In this document: positions 34,062-45,031 of the stretch, in pieces
Position numbering within the stretch: the first letter of the stretch is position 1
Layout: the number at the start of each line of letters is the position of its first letter
Assembly: GCA_003313425.1 (NCBI GenBank)
Contig: NHZP01000012.1
Coordinates: forward strand, 992,001-1,056,000
Direction: 5' to 3'
Origin: Pseudopyrenochaeta lycopersici
Lineage: Eukaryota; Ascomycota; Dothideomycetes; Pleosporales; Pseudopyrenochaetaceae
Length of the DNA: 64,000 nt
Made by a program: the position numbers and the translations under genes
Notes under the pieces: generated by a model
Databases searched by the model: none
What the model was told of the DNA's origin: nothing
Seen by the model: only the letters and a program-made list of their open reading frames with translations

Positions 34062-37000
34062 ATGCGGCTCCTTTACATTAAGGATGATGGTGATCTCGGT
34101 TGGACACAAGACTTCATCCGCACCCATGATATACCTCATTATGCAATACTCTCCCACACGTGGACAGAGGGCCAAGAGGTGACCTTCGATGACCTGAAGA
34201 ATGGAAATGCGAAAGGGAAGGCAGGCTACAACAAGATCGACTTCTGCGCAAGTCAGGCTAGGCAAGACGGCTTGGATTACTTCTGGGTGGATACCTGCTG
34301 TATCGACAAGTCTAACAACACCGAGCTGTCCGAGGCGATCAATTCAATGTTTCGCTGGTATCAGAGAGCACAAGTGTGCTATGTTTATTTGTCTGACATT
34401 TCAAGTGGTGCCTTGAACAATGATAGCCCAAACAGCCCACGGCGTAAACCAGCGATTAGGAAGAGCAGATGGTTTACGCGCGGCTGGACGCTCCAAGAAC
34501 TCATTGCACCGGCAAAAGTCCAATTTTTCTCGAAAGAATGGAAGTGTCTTGGTGACAGGCAATCTCTTTTGCTGACTTTGCACGAGAGAACTGGCATCGC
34601 TACTGGAGCACTCCAAGGTAGCCCGATGATGATTTTCACTGTGGAAGAGCGGATGTCGTGGGTAAAGGGACGGGAAACCACGCGGGAGGAAGATGCAGCA
34701 TATTCCCTTCTAGGCATATTTGACGTTCATATGCCACTTATATATGGTGAGGGGCAGCAGAAAGCTTTCGATCGATTGCGGAAGGAAATCAAACAGCAGC
34801 AGTCTGTCGATCTTCCCATCGCTAAAGGCGCCCACTACAACTCCCACGCCGAAGAACACAATGCACGGTGCCTACCAAACACTCGCACCGCCCTACTGAA
34901 CGAAATTACGCAATGGGCGGTGAGCGAAGATGGCAAAGCCATCTTCTGGTTGAGCGGGATGGCAGGCACGGGAAAATCAACTATCGCGCGTACTGCTGCT
35001 CAGTCGTTTGCGCAAGCTGGTCAACTAGGGGCAAGCTTTTTCTTCAAGAAAGGCGAAGGGGAGCGCGGCAATGCCTCACGCTTCTTTAGTACTATCGCTA
35101 GCGAACTTGCTGTCTGCGAGCCTGGCATGCTGCCCGGCATCAGGAAGGCGCTTGAAGAAGACCGGGCTTTGTTAGAGCGCGCGATGAAAGACCAGTTTGA
35201 AAAGCTGATCCTGCGCCCACTTGCAGAGATGCAGCAGAGCCGACACCAGGGCGCAGCGCGAGTCATCGTCATCGATGCGTTGGATGAGTGCGAACGAGAG
35301 GGCGATATTCGAGCTATACTGCAGCTTCTCGCTAAGACGATGGGCAATGGATCCGTGCGACTGCGCGTGCTGGTCACCAGCAGACCTGAACTCCACATCC
35401 GACTTGGTTTTAGGCAGATGTCAAACGGAACGTACCAAGACCTAGTGCTACACGAGGTACAGAAAAGCACTATTGAACACGACATACGCTGCTTCTTAGA
35501 GCATGAGCTCGGCGCCATACGGCAGGAACGCTCGTTGTCCCTAAACTGGCCAACCAAAGAGCAATTGCAAGAGCTAGTCAAACTCGCTGCACCACTATTC
35601 ATCTTTGCTGCGACAGTGTGCAGATATGTGGGTACTAAAGGAGGTGATCCAGAAACGTACCTTGATAAGGTTCTGCAGTACCAAAAGGCAACATTTTCGC
35701 AGCTTGACCGAACGTATCTGCCAGTACTGGACCAGCTACTGGCAGAGCAAGAGGAGGACGACCAGGATATTTGGCTGGGTGATTTTCGAAACCTAGTCGG
35801 CAGCATTGTCATTCTTAGAAATCCTTTGTCAGTAGTGTCGCTTTCATCCCTTCTGCAAATCCCTCCGAAGCAGATCGAGTGCAGACTAGATGCTTTGCAC
35901 TCTGTGCTTAGTATTCCTAGCAATAAAAGTCTCCCAGTAAAACTCCTGCACTTATCGTTTCGTGATTTTCTCGTAGATTCTAGACGACAGAGAAAGAGCG
36001 TCTTCTGGGTAGACGAGGAAAGCGTACACAGAAAGCTAGCATCACGCTGCCTTCATCTCTTGTCCTCGCGCAACGGCCTTCGACAAGACATATGCGGCTT
36101 TGCAGACCCGGGCTTACTTAGGAAGGAGATGGACGACGGAGATATTGCTCGCAGCCTGCCACCCGAGCTGCAATACGCATGCCGCTACTGGGTCGATCAT
36201 GTAGAGCGCAGCCGAGTCAGCATTACGGATGAAGACGAAACCCACGTTTTCCTCCGGGAACACCTTCTCCATTGGCTAGAAGCTATGAGCTTGATGAAGG
36301 AGGCAAGTTTGTGTGTGCATATGGTTGCAAAACTACAGGCGCTCGTGACGGTAAGGTCTTTCCCAGCAATATACTCAGCTATTTCGCCCTAATTTACAGC
36401 GCAGCCATCAAGTAACAACTGCGCACGGTTTCTTCATGATGCAAGCCGATTTTTGCTACGGTTTGTGTCGATACTTACAATCGCCCCGCTCCAGATCTAT
36501 TCGGCAGCGCTTGTCTTCTCACCAGAGGCGAGCATCGTGCGAAAAACGTTTGGTACAAAGGTCCGCCAGACAGCTAAATTGCTCTCAAAAAGGGACGCAG
36601 ACTGGGATGCGTGCCGCAGTGTACTGGAGGGCCATCTTGATTGGGTTAGAGCTGTAGTATTCTCGCCAGATGGCCAGCTAGTCGCCTCGGCATCTGATGA
36701 CAGGACAGTGCGGCTGTGGGAGACAGCGACAGGACAGTGTCTCAGCGTGCTAGAGGGCCACTATAGTAGGATTACGGCAGTAGCATTCTCGCCAGATGGC
36801 CAGCTAGTCGCCTCAGCATCTGGGGACAGTACAGTGCGGCTGTGGGAGACAGCGACAGGACAGTGTCTCAGCGTGCTAGAGGGCCACTATAGTAGGATTA
36901 CGGCAGTAGTATTCTCGCCAGATGGCCAGCTAGTCGCCTCAGCATCTGATGACAGGACAGTGCGGCTGTGGGAGACAGCGACAGGGCAGTGTCTCAGCGT

Positions 37001-37922
37001 GCTAGAGGGCCATTCTGGTGGGATTACGGCAGTAGTATTCTCGCCAGATGGCCAGCTAGTCGCCTCAGCATCTGATGACAGTACAGTGCGGCTGTTGGAG
37101 ACAGCGACAGGGCAGTGTCTCAGCGTGCTAGAGGGCCATTCTGGTGGGATTACGGCAGTAGTATTCTCGCCAGATGGCCAGCTAGTCGCCTCAGCATCTG
37201 ATGACAGGACAGTGCGGCTGTGGGAGACAGCGACAGGGCAGTGTCTCAGCGTGCTAGAGGGCCATTCTGACGAGATTACGGCAGTAGTATTCTCGCCAGA
37301 TGGCCAGCTAGTCGCCTCAGCATCTGATGACAGGACAGTGCGGCTGTGGGAGACAGCGACAGGACAGTGTCTCAGCGTGCTAGAGGGCCATTCTGACGAG
37401 ATTGCAGCAGTAGTATTCTCGCCAGATGGCCAGCTAGTCGCCTCAGCATCTCATGACAGGACAGTGCGGCTGTGGGAGACAGCGACAGGACAGTGTCTCA
37501 GCGTGCTAGAGGGCCATTCTGGTGAGGTTACAGCAGTAGTATTCTCACCAGATGGCCAGCTAGTCGCCTCAGCATCTCAGGACAGTACAGTGCGGCTGTG
37601 GGAGACAGTGACAGGACAATGTCTCAGCGTGCTGCAGGGCCAGCCTTCACCAGTCTCTCATATCTCTTTCTCGCTGAATGGCCTAGCGATTCATACCGAT
37701 ATAGGCGATATTGCTCTGCCATTACGTTGGACCGCTGCTTTAAATATGTACCAAGTGAAGCAGCCCTCTTGCATTACAGGGAATGATGAGTGGATCTCAG
37801 CTTCCACACGACGCTTTCTCTGGCTTCCGTCTGAGTACCGAGGATGTATTACGGCGGTACATGAGGACATCGCTTGCCTAGGCTCTAGGTCTGGTCGAGT
37901 TGCAATACTTAGGTCACAATGA
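34062..37922 (+). CDS. HET-NACHT-WD40 (HNWD) allorecognition receptor, intact
   Basis: The protein has about 1,268 residues in two exons, 34062-36350 and 36405-37922. The 54-bp intron (GTAAGG to GCGCAG) restores LVTPSSNNCARFLHDASRF. Residues 26-150 form a HET domain (YAILSHTW, FWVDTCCIDK, GWTLQELIAP), the cell-death effector. A NACHT NTPase follows, with Walker A GMAGTGKST (about 299-307) and Walker B VIVIDALDECE (about 401-411). Residues 833-1168 are eight WD40 repeats of 42 residues, nearly identical, then a degenerate ninth and a unique tail. In Podospora, such STAND/NLR proteins sense an allelic partner through the WD repeats and trigger incompatibility death. No inactivating lesion is visible. 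The NACHT subtype differs from that of the broken HNWD at 5841-10188. Confidence 0.93.
36612..37619 (+). repeat. Eight tandem 126-bp WD40 repeats
   Basis: Each unit encodes a 42-residue WD40 blade starting C-x-SVLEGH and ending WETATGQ. Units differ at few codons. Changes concentrate just after the GH (LDW, YSR, YSR, SGG, SGG, SDE, SDE, SGE) and before TVRL (DDR, GDS, DDR, DDS, DDR, DDR, HDR, QDS). Unit 4 has RLLE in place of RLWE. The periodicity is exact, without indels. Confidence 0.95.
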
Positions 37923-39010
37923 AGTCGTTCGTTTGTACATCATATGTGACACATTACCCGTACCAATCAGCAAGCCCATACCATGCTCGGCGCCAAATCA
38001 TATAATCTGACTTGAAATGATACTAAATCCTGCGCTCCAATCCCATCGTGATGTATGTACCACTTCGCTGCCTCCAAGCGTTGCCCAGTTGCTTCGATAA
38101 TGCTACATCTACCGTCTTTTCCAGCTGGGTAGACTTCACGTCACCGTCCTTACATGAACCTCCTCTCTACCTCTTTTGACTCCGCTTATTCTCCTCAAGC
38201 CGGCAGACTTCAGTGGTTCCCTCCTTATCCTGAATTCTGACGTTTTCTACAAGCTCTACAATTATCGCCTTATACATATACCATCTGCAGGACTCAACAT
38301 ACAGCTTAAGCTCTAGGATTCTTTCTTTTGTCTCTTTGCAACCGCATAGAGTACAAGAAATACATACCGCGACCTTTTAGGCTGATTCAGCTCTGACTCA
38401 ACAGACACTTTAGTGGTGTCTGTTGTTGAATAAGGCTCTCTCTCTCTTTCATGAACTGAACTTGATCATGTAGTATCATGTCTATTTCAGGGCACTAGAT
38501 GCATGATTAGCTTCTACTCTTTGTACGCTGCGCAGCTTTCATCCCATATCACTATGTATAAGTTGTGCTTCGGTCAACCGTCTACGAACTATTGTTCGCC
38601 AGGAGAAGAGATCTAGACATATTTGAGTTCATGCAAGTGAAGCTGCTGCATCGCCTTGAGTTTCCTTGCGAAGATAGTGAAATTGTATGCATGAGGAAAT
38701 GGGAAAATGTTCTCGATGCGGTTTCTAGCTGCGTATTGACGAATATGGTTGGCGACGTCATTCAAAATAATTATCGCGCTTATTTTCAACAGACTGATGA
38801 TCTAAAAAAGCAGTAGTGATAGATATACTATAAGCACTGAGATCAAAGCGAAACTTGTCTTGTAAATCTCCTAGCTCACGACGAGGATCAACTGGTAAAG
38901 CCTCCATAGTCCTAACAAACTTGGATGTTTTGGCACAGTCCATGCTAGTATAGAAAACGCCCTAGGAACCTCTTTTCAACTATAATCTCCGGACATTTTG
39001 TAAAAACTGC
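37923..39010. other. Intergenic; contains a 10-bp-stem hairpin
   Basis: One-kilobase gap downstream of the HNWD gene. A perfect inverted repeat CAACAGACAC/GTGTCTGTTG (38399-38408 with 38416-38425, 7-nt loop) could fold in RNA. A frame at 38565-38816 lacks an ATG and is not supported. Confidence 0.35.
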
Positions 39011-39319
39011 CTATTCAACTATCGGTCCAAGCCCTTCGCAAGCCATCTCCCAGCCATATCTCGGGTCGTTACCGGGCTGCTTTGGACAAACAACCCAGTG
39101 TCCGTCAACCCAAGACGTTGTCGTCGCCTTTTCATACTCGTCCCACGCTCTTTTATATTGGGCACTTCGATAGGTAGGCACGAGCCATCCGATGTTCAGG
39201 GGATCGCAGAAAAAGTGATAGGCTACAGCGAGGATGAGAATAAGAGAAGCCACGAAGATACGTCGCGACAAGCTCAAATGTAGTGAGACGGATAGATTTG
39301 GTGCGGGCTCTTTGACCAT
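39011..39319 (-). CDS. Small single-pass membrane protein, hypothetical
   Basis: About 102 residues from MVKEPAPNLS (39319). A basic stretch precedes one hydrophobic segment (RRIFVASLILILAVAYHFF), then a soluble tail with two Cys and several Trp residues (SWVDGHWVVCPKQPGNDPRYGWEM). The open frame extends upstream without an ATG to 39448, so an upstream exon is possible. No family recognised. The clear transmembrane segment followed by an organised tail favours a real gene. Confidence 0.45.
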   Translation of the reverse strand: MVKEPAPNLSVSLHLSLSRRIFVASLILILAVAYHFFCDPLNIGWLVPTYRSAQYKRAWDEYEKATTTSWVDGHWVVCPKQPGNDPRYGWEMACEGLGPIVE

Positions 39320-40925
39320 AGGCTTGGGAGGCGAGTTAGACTTGCTACCCGACAAGTTGACCAATGTTGCGCGCACTTCAACGTGGTTGGTGTTTTTGGT
39401 GGTGAATTTGGATCTTAGACAAGGCGCACTATGTGTTTCTTGGAACAACGCCTATGTTCTGTATCTAAGCGAATATGGCTTTCGTTAGGAATTCGATTAG
39501 TGCGGGGATGGAGAGAGTGGGTGGTGTGGAGCGGATGGAAGATGAGTCTCGAATTTGATGCGGGGTCCTTGCATGTTTCGCAAGTATAGCCACCTACCCA
39601 CAGTGCCGCAACCTCGGCAAGGCTAATTGCAGGTTGGAACGGCGCTATCCATCTGGCAGCATACATCGACGGCATGGATCTTGTAAAACATGCGGTTGCG
39701 GTCGACTCTATGGATTCTCCCGCCTACTCTACGCTCATCGAGCTAACGAAAGATATTCAAAACTTTGGACCAGCTTTGCAGACAGGGAAGAATAGACACA
39801 AGCACATATGTACTTATAACAACATAGCTAGGTTCGACTGTGTGTTTCTCTAGGATTCCGTGCCAATGTTTTCTGCAAGCCAGATGACCAAAAATTATTC
39901 CGAATGTGCGAAAGACCTTGTCCGTCCAAATAGCACACCTGCTGTTGAAGACGGACGCTGTCCATGCAATACATCTAACCAGAAAGGTGGCTGTAATGGC
40001 CGAGGCATACATGGCATCGCTCGCGACGCTGAGAGTTGTTATGTTATGATCTTGTGTGCGATAGATGGTTTCAAGAGAAGTCACTGTAGGAGTTCATCGA
40101 CAATAGTAACACTTGGATAGACGCCTCTTTGTCTGATTCGCCAAGAGTCACCTTCTGAGCGGCAACGAGCCTTGCGCTTACATAACTATCGTTGCCCCTC
40201 GGGCGGCTGTCTCGAAACTAAGGAGCTTGAATGCATTTCGAAGAAACTACTCTCAGCCATAAGGCAGCGGGTGACGCTCAATTTATATGGGATAGCTACT
40301 CAACTCGGACCTTGAAATCAAAGCCCAAAGGTAAGACAATACCTTCGGAACGCCGCTATCATCTACTGCAGACCTGACGAATTGTGAAGAGACACATACT
40401 GATTAAAGAGAACTTTTGGCAGCGTGGAGGATTTCACTGGTCATAGAAGCAATCGATGATTCTTGCTGACGCGACCCTGTATGCCGAATTTTACAGTTGT
40501 TTACCTGAGAAAATGAGATTGATTACGAAGAGCAAACAGTTGATTTCGCGATTGCGACGCCAGCAATTTTTTGAACGCAACCCACTTTTGGATTGTTTTC
40601 ACACAATGTGACCCGGTCATGGCCTGTTTTGCGTCTTTGTCATGGATTTATTCTGAGCTTTTCATCTCGGTGGTTCGGCCGACAGCTATTGGTTGTCATT
40701 TGTAAGCTATTACAAGAGCGCTTTGCGGCTGAACCGCGAGGCTGTGCTGCGCGTATATGCAGTCACCGCCTTCATCGCATCATTTCGCTGAGGGAAGCGG
40801 TCAACGCTTATTTCAAATGCATTAGCATCGCATGGATGTATATAAAATCTGGATCGCGGTGAATTTGTCCTCATCACTCAACTCAATCAATCACTTATTT
40901 CTATCCTTCCAAACCTTTCATCAAA
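39320..40925. other. Intergenic, no gene seen
   Basis: This 1.6-kb stretch holds only short featureless frames (for example minus 39743-40084, plus 40593-40862). It carries the promoter of the small secreted protein gene at 40926. Confidence 0.4.
40841..40847 (+). promoter_or_regulatory. TATA box of the small secreted protein gene
   Basis: TATAAAA lies about 80 bp before the ATG at 40926 and is followed by a pyrimidine/A-rich leader (CAATCAATCAC...TTTCATCAAAATG). This is a classical fungal core promoter arrangement. Confidence 0.5.
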
Positions 40926-41347
40926 ATGAGAATCACACCCATTACCGCAGTAATAGGCTCCTTAGCCTTTGAAACCGCTGCTCGAACGATTATTCTCGGT
41001 ACGCACCATAGACAATTCGGTGGCGACGCGAATGTCGCCTGGATTTCAGGTCTAGAGCCCTGCAATGTTTGGACCGATCTAGCAGAAGGAGATAATAGTC
41101 CATGTGGAAAGCACTTCACAATCGGCGGCGGTGTGAAAGATGTCCATTTTGAAGGATGTGGTGGTGATTTGTGAGTCTTGCCTTTCGTGCTGTGCAATGA
41201 TCGAGGCGTATAGATACTGACGGTATGACCAGATCGGTCTGGCAGGGAAACGAGAAGTTAGGAGATTGTGGATGGGATCCGGGTCATTTCGGTTGCTTTT
41301 GGGGTGGCTCGTTTGATGGAAAGTTTACGTGTCCATTCCCAAGATGA
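40926..41347 (+). CDS. Small secreted cysteine-containing protein (candidate effector)
   Basis: The protein has about 119 residues in two exons, 40926-41170 and 41233-41347. The 62-bp intron (GTGAGT donor, TACTGAC branch point, CCAG acceptor) joins GGCGGDL in frame to SVWQGNEKL. The N-terminus (MRITPITAVIGSLAFETAA) resembles a short, weakly hydrophobic signal peptide. Six cysteines follow (EPCN, SPCG, EGCG, DCGW, GCFW, TCPF), an even number that suits three disulfides. The tail is Gly/Trp/Phe-rich (GCFWGGSFDGKFTCPF). Without splicing the frame ends at once at the exon border. No named family recognised. Size, cysteines and a TATA-driven promoter fit a secreted lineage-specific protein. Confidence 0.68.
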
Positions 41348-42242
41348 TGATATTGCAAGGAAAGGGTTTAGGTCTGCCAAATTTGGTGCACGACCAGATA
41401 TGAGCGGGGATTAGGTGTATGGGTAGATACAATTCATGTCTTCCTTTAGTATGATCGCTTGCAACATTGAATTCCACTTCCTGAACACTGTAAAGCTTTC
41501 GTCCCATTGCCAGCCCGTGTCTCGTTCAACAAGTACCCTTGCGTATCAGCACACCTAAAGGCACAACCTTCCACCATGCAGACTGGAGCAACTTAAATTG
41601 TCGCAATCATCAAGACCAGGATTAAAGTATGTTGCGGGTGTTGGCTCGGAGACGCCTTGTGTATGCCTATTTGCTCTAGCTTGCCTGTACCGAAATCACT
41701 TTGTATTATCTTTGATGTTGTACTGTCTGACATGCTCACGTATACCGTGTGGCTGACGGAAACCTGGGGGACTTGGTGACAGTGGCAAATAGAAATGCGG
41801 TGTTTCGCCTCGTCCGGCCACGTGTTTGCAAAATTGGCCTATCATCGAAGTTTCCTGCGGCTACAGGCAGACTGAGAGACGAAGCATCCTTCCTGTCAAA
41901 GTGATACGTATGCTGACTGAAGCAAAGAGCATGATAAAAAATTCAGGGGGGATGGATAGAGCGGAAGACATGGAAGAAAGAACAAAAGTTGGAGTGCAAA
42001 ATAGCGTTCATTAAAGAAAGGGCCGAACATGACAAGCCGATCCGCAACACGCCAGCGGGCCTTAGCCCTGGGGTTTACGTAGCTACCGCCGCAGCCCTGC
42101 ACGCCTCCCAAACATGTAACGCTAAGCAGATATTGTAGGCCTCGACTTAAACATGTGTGGAGTAGCGAGAACAGGCGACACTTGGGTGCATAACCTCTCT
42201 CAGCCCTCCGAAGTTGTTTCTCACCTTGCAGTGACCCATCGC
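41348..42242. other. Intergenic, no gene seen
   Basis: This 895-bp gap lies between the small secreted protein gene and the minus-strand gene at 42243. Only short featureless frames. Confidence 0.4.
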
Positions 42243-42599
42243 TCAATGTTTCCCGTCCTGGGTGGTGTACCCTCCCTCAGCAATGCCAACGACATACTTG
42301 CATGGCTCTGACAGTTCGTTCCATTTCTTCAGCTCTTTATTGTTGTCCCATCCTTCCGGGTATACCAAACCAGTGCGTTTCACGACGTACCATCCGCCCT
42401 TATTGTTCTTGATGACTTTGGTCTCTATCACCCTTTGGACAGTCTCGTTGCGCCACCAAGGTTGTTTCGTCGTTGTAAGAGCTGCCTGAGGCTCTGCATT
42501 CCGTTGAGGATTAGGGTGACCCTGCATACCGGAAGCAGGCTTTGGGGACGGGAGGCAAGCATTGGAGGCGATAACTGGCTCTGCAATAGTATTGGCCAT
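42243..42599 (-). CDS. Hypothetical small protein
   Basis: A 118-residue open frame starts at ATG 42599. The first half is Pro/Ala-rich and probably disordered. The second half is Trp- and Lys-rich (WWRNETVQRVIETKVIKNNKGGWYVVKRTG), like a small folded basic domain. No signal peptide or membrane segment, and no family recognised. The organised second half suggests a genuine gene. Confidence 0.5.
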   Translation of the reverse strand: MANTIAEPVIASNACLPSPKPASGMQGHPNPQRNAEPQAALTTTKQPWWRNETVQRVIETKVIKNNKGGWYVVKRTGLVYPEGWDNNKELKKWNELSEPCKYVVGIAEGGYTTQDGKH

Positions 42600-45031
42600 G
42601 GTTGGGGTGGCGATCGGTAGAAGTTATGCACGTTGTGTTTGTAATAGTGGTGGCGGCAGTGCGGATAGGTATTAGTTGAGCCGCGTGAGTTGCGGATTCG
42701 TTGCAGCGGGAGCGCTGACGGTATTGATCATCGGACGCACTGTTTTCGTACTTAGCAAATAGCGAAGGTCATTGCCCACAGGCTTTCATATACAATAATT
42801 CTGCCAATAGCAATTCTTACAGCAGTTAGAAGACTGTGATGAGTGCGAAGAAAATTTGCCTTTGCGACAGAGTGTAGCGTGTGTCAATAATGCCGTACCA
42901 TCATTGGCACCCGACAATTGCGGGGGCGACTGGCCTGAAAGGAGCACACAGTGCATGCTAGAATAATATTGCTCGGCTTGGCAAACATACAGAGTGGTTA
43001 CACCCGAGCAGGTGCGGGAACTAATCACAGCGGGAAGTGGCATGTGGAACCACTCTCCGCGGAAGGAGCGCAGAAAAATGAAGTCGAACTACTCCTTGTA
43101 AGTTCAAATAAGCCAAAACTTCGATACACACTGGTCAAACATTGCGCTGACTACATCGCCTAGAATCATTGCTTGTTCGCGTTCCTTCCTGATGTAATGT
43201 AGTGACGTCAGTGGGACTGAAAGTTCACACCTTCGATGTGAGCAAATGTTCCCTTTGCGCCTTCCTCTACACAGGAGCCAACATCTTCGTAGCGCAGTCT
43301 AGACGCAGTGTATCAGGTAATACAAGTTCGATGCTTTCCAAGGAGGCACGACTTTAAAATGTCTTGGCATAGTGTCTTTCAGCATTTTTCTTTTTTAACA
43401 AGCGCTTCACCGCTATTCAAGTCGCTTTTCCGGAACTGACATTGATTTAAACGCTAATGGAATGACAAGGATTGTTTTATCACTTTACTCGTGGAGGAAA
43501 TGTAGTGACATCTTACAAAGTGTCCCTCTTGTGATATTAAAAATTTGCAAAGGAGGAACATTGAATCCGTCCTCAGCTAGAATGAGAGCCGCCCGTAATG
43601 ATTTTATCATGGTAGCACAATCATAGTTTGTCGCGTCCTCGAGTAAGCGTTGGGCTCAGTCCAGTTCTCTCATGGACGTCAAAATCACCTCGCTTCTCAA
43701 ATATCGATACAGCTCGTAGAGCTCTGTTCGACGTGCTGGGTAGTTGTTCGAGGTGCAACCAACCTTCCTCGAAACCGCACGACAGACAGACGATATCGTA
43801 GTCTATGAAAATTGGCGGTTCAGAGGGGCCGAAGAACAAATCTTTGGGGCGAGATATCTCCATTGTACGTCCTCCGTACAGCCACCTTCGGACAAGATCC
43901 ACTTTTGGACGACTAGTATTCAATTTTTATCCCTCCAAATCAAATATACTCTGCATATTTGTGCTACGTTACATCCGGCCCGTCTCTGTGGAATAGAAGC
44001 CATGCATTTTATGTTATATCAAGCGTGCGCAGGAGGAGTCGTTGTAAGCATAACCTAATTTTTAGTCGGCAGAACCGTTCCATACTCTATTGCTATGTCC
44101 ATATGGTTTTCTTTTCAATTAAATCTCTTTTCTTGAGTCCTGCTCAATTGAACTTCATACACTCGTAGATATCTAGCAAGATCATCTCCTGTGGAAGACC
44201 GGAATCGATAGTCGTCCACTGAGCTGTAGCTTAACTTGCTTCAATGTCTAGAGGGGAGGTTAGTCTCCTTACCATCTCGTTAGAGTAACAATCGTTGTTA
44301 CTAAAAGTTATGCGTTTGACAATCCGCGCTGCGAACCCTTCTGCGGCGGGACGAGATGAGTCTGGGGTTGTGAATATATGCGAAATTGGTAAAAAATGAG
44401 TTCACTTTCATTCTCGTTACGCAAAGTTGCCTGAAGAACTGGGGCTAAATATACATAGAGATCGCAATTCGATCGCGTCGGTCATGCTTGATGGTATCAA
44501 TAGCGCAGGTGCTATCCTATAAAACTGTGGATGTCACATCGAGTTCCATAATGTACTTGGCAGATCAGAAGACTTGTCTAGTCTGCCAACCCTCGTCGTC
44601 TCTGTGGCGATTGCTCTTGCTTTCTGCCAAATATCACTCTTTGTTCATAATCGGTCACCGGAGGGTATGGACAGTTTCTCATGAGCTTGCGCTTGACATT
44701 GCTCAGTGCTTGTGCCGTGTCATTTGCAGTTGCTTCCATTTGGGTTTGCTGAATATCGGGAACATACCCCGTTCTAAAGACGCATATTATCATATCTTAG
44801 GTAATGTAGTAAAAGAGATGCATTATACAGGTTGACCTCTTTATTGACTGAAGCGGCGAGGGACATTGTAAACACACGCTTTGAAGACCATAGCTAGTTA
44901 GAATGATTTGACTTGATTGACCATATTTCCAAGTGTCTGGATAGCCGACCATGGTCAAGTGCATGCTCTTAAGGAAGAACGCTCGAAATCAAACTCGATA
45001 GTGCCACTATACCATACAAGTATATAGAAGA
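42600..45031. other. Gene-poor 2.4-kb stretch
   Basis: The only frame of note is on the minus strand, 43863-43621 (about 80 residues from MEISRPKDLFFG). Its IFIDYDIVCLSCGFEEGW block looks protein-like but cannot be assigned. It may be a relic or a terminal exon. The remainder is AT-leaning with no supported feature. Confidence 0.35.

Noticed and set aside
35021..35923. 300-residue minus-strand gene
   Set aside because: It lies entirely inside the NACHT coding sequence on the other strand and is Ser/Arg-rich, as antisense frames of such genes are.
36612..37619. CRISPR-like or satellite array
   Set aside because: The 126-bp units are contiguous, without spacers, and encode WD40 blades in frame.
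44200..44360. Possible tRNA gene in a GC-variable intergenic stretch
   Set aside because: No A-box/B-box pair or cloverleaf could be traced.
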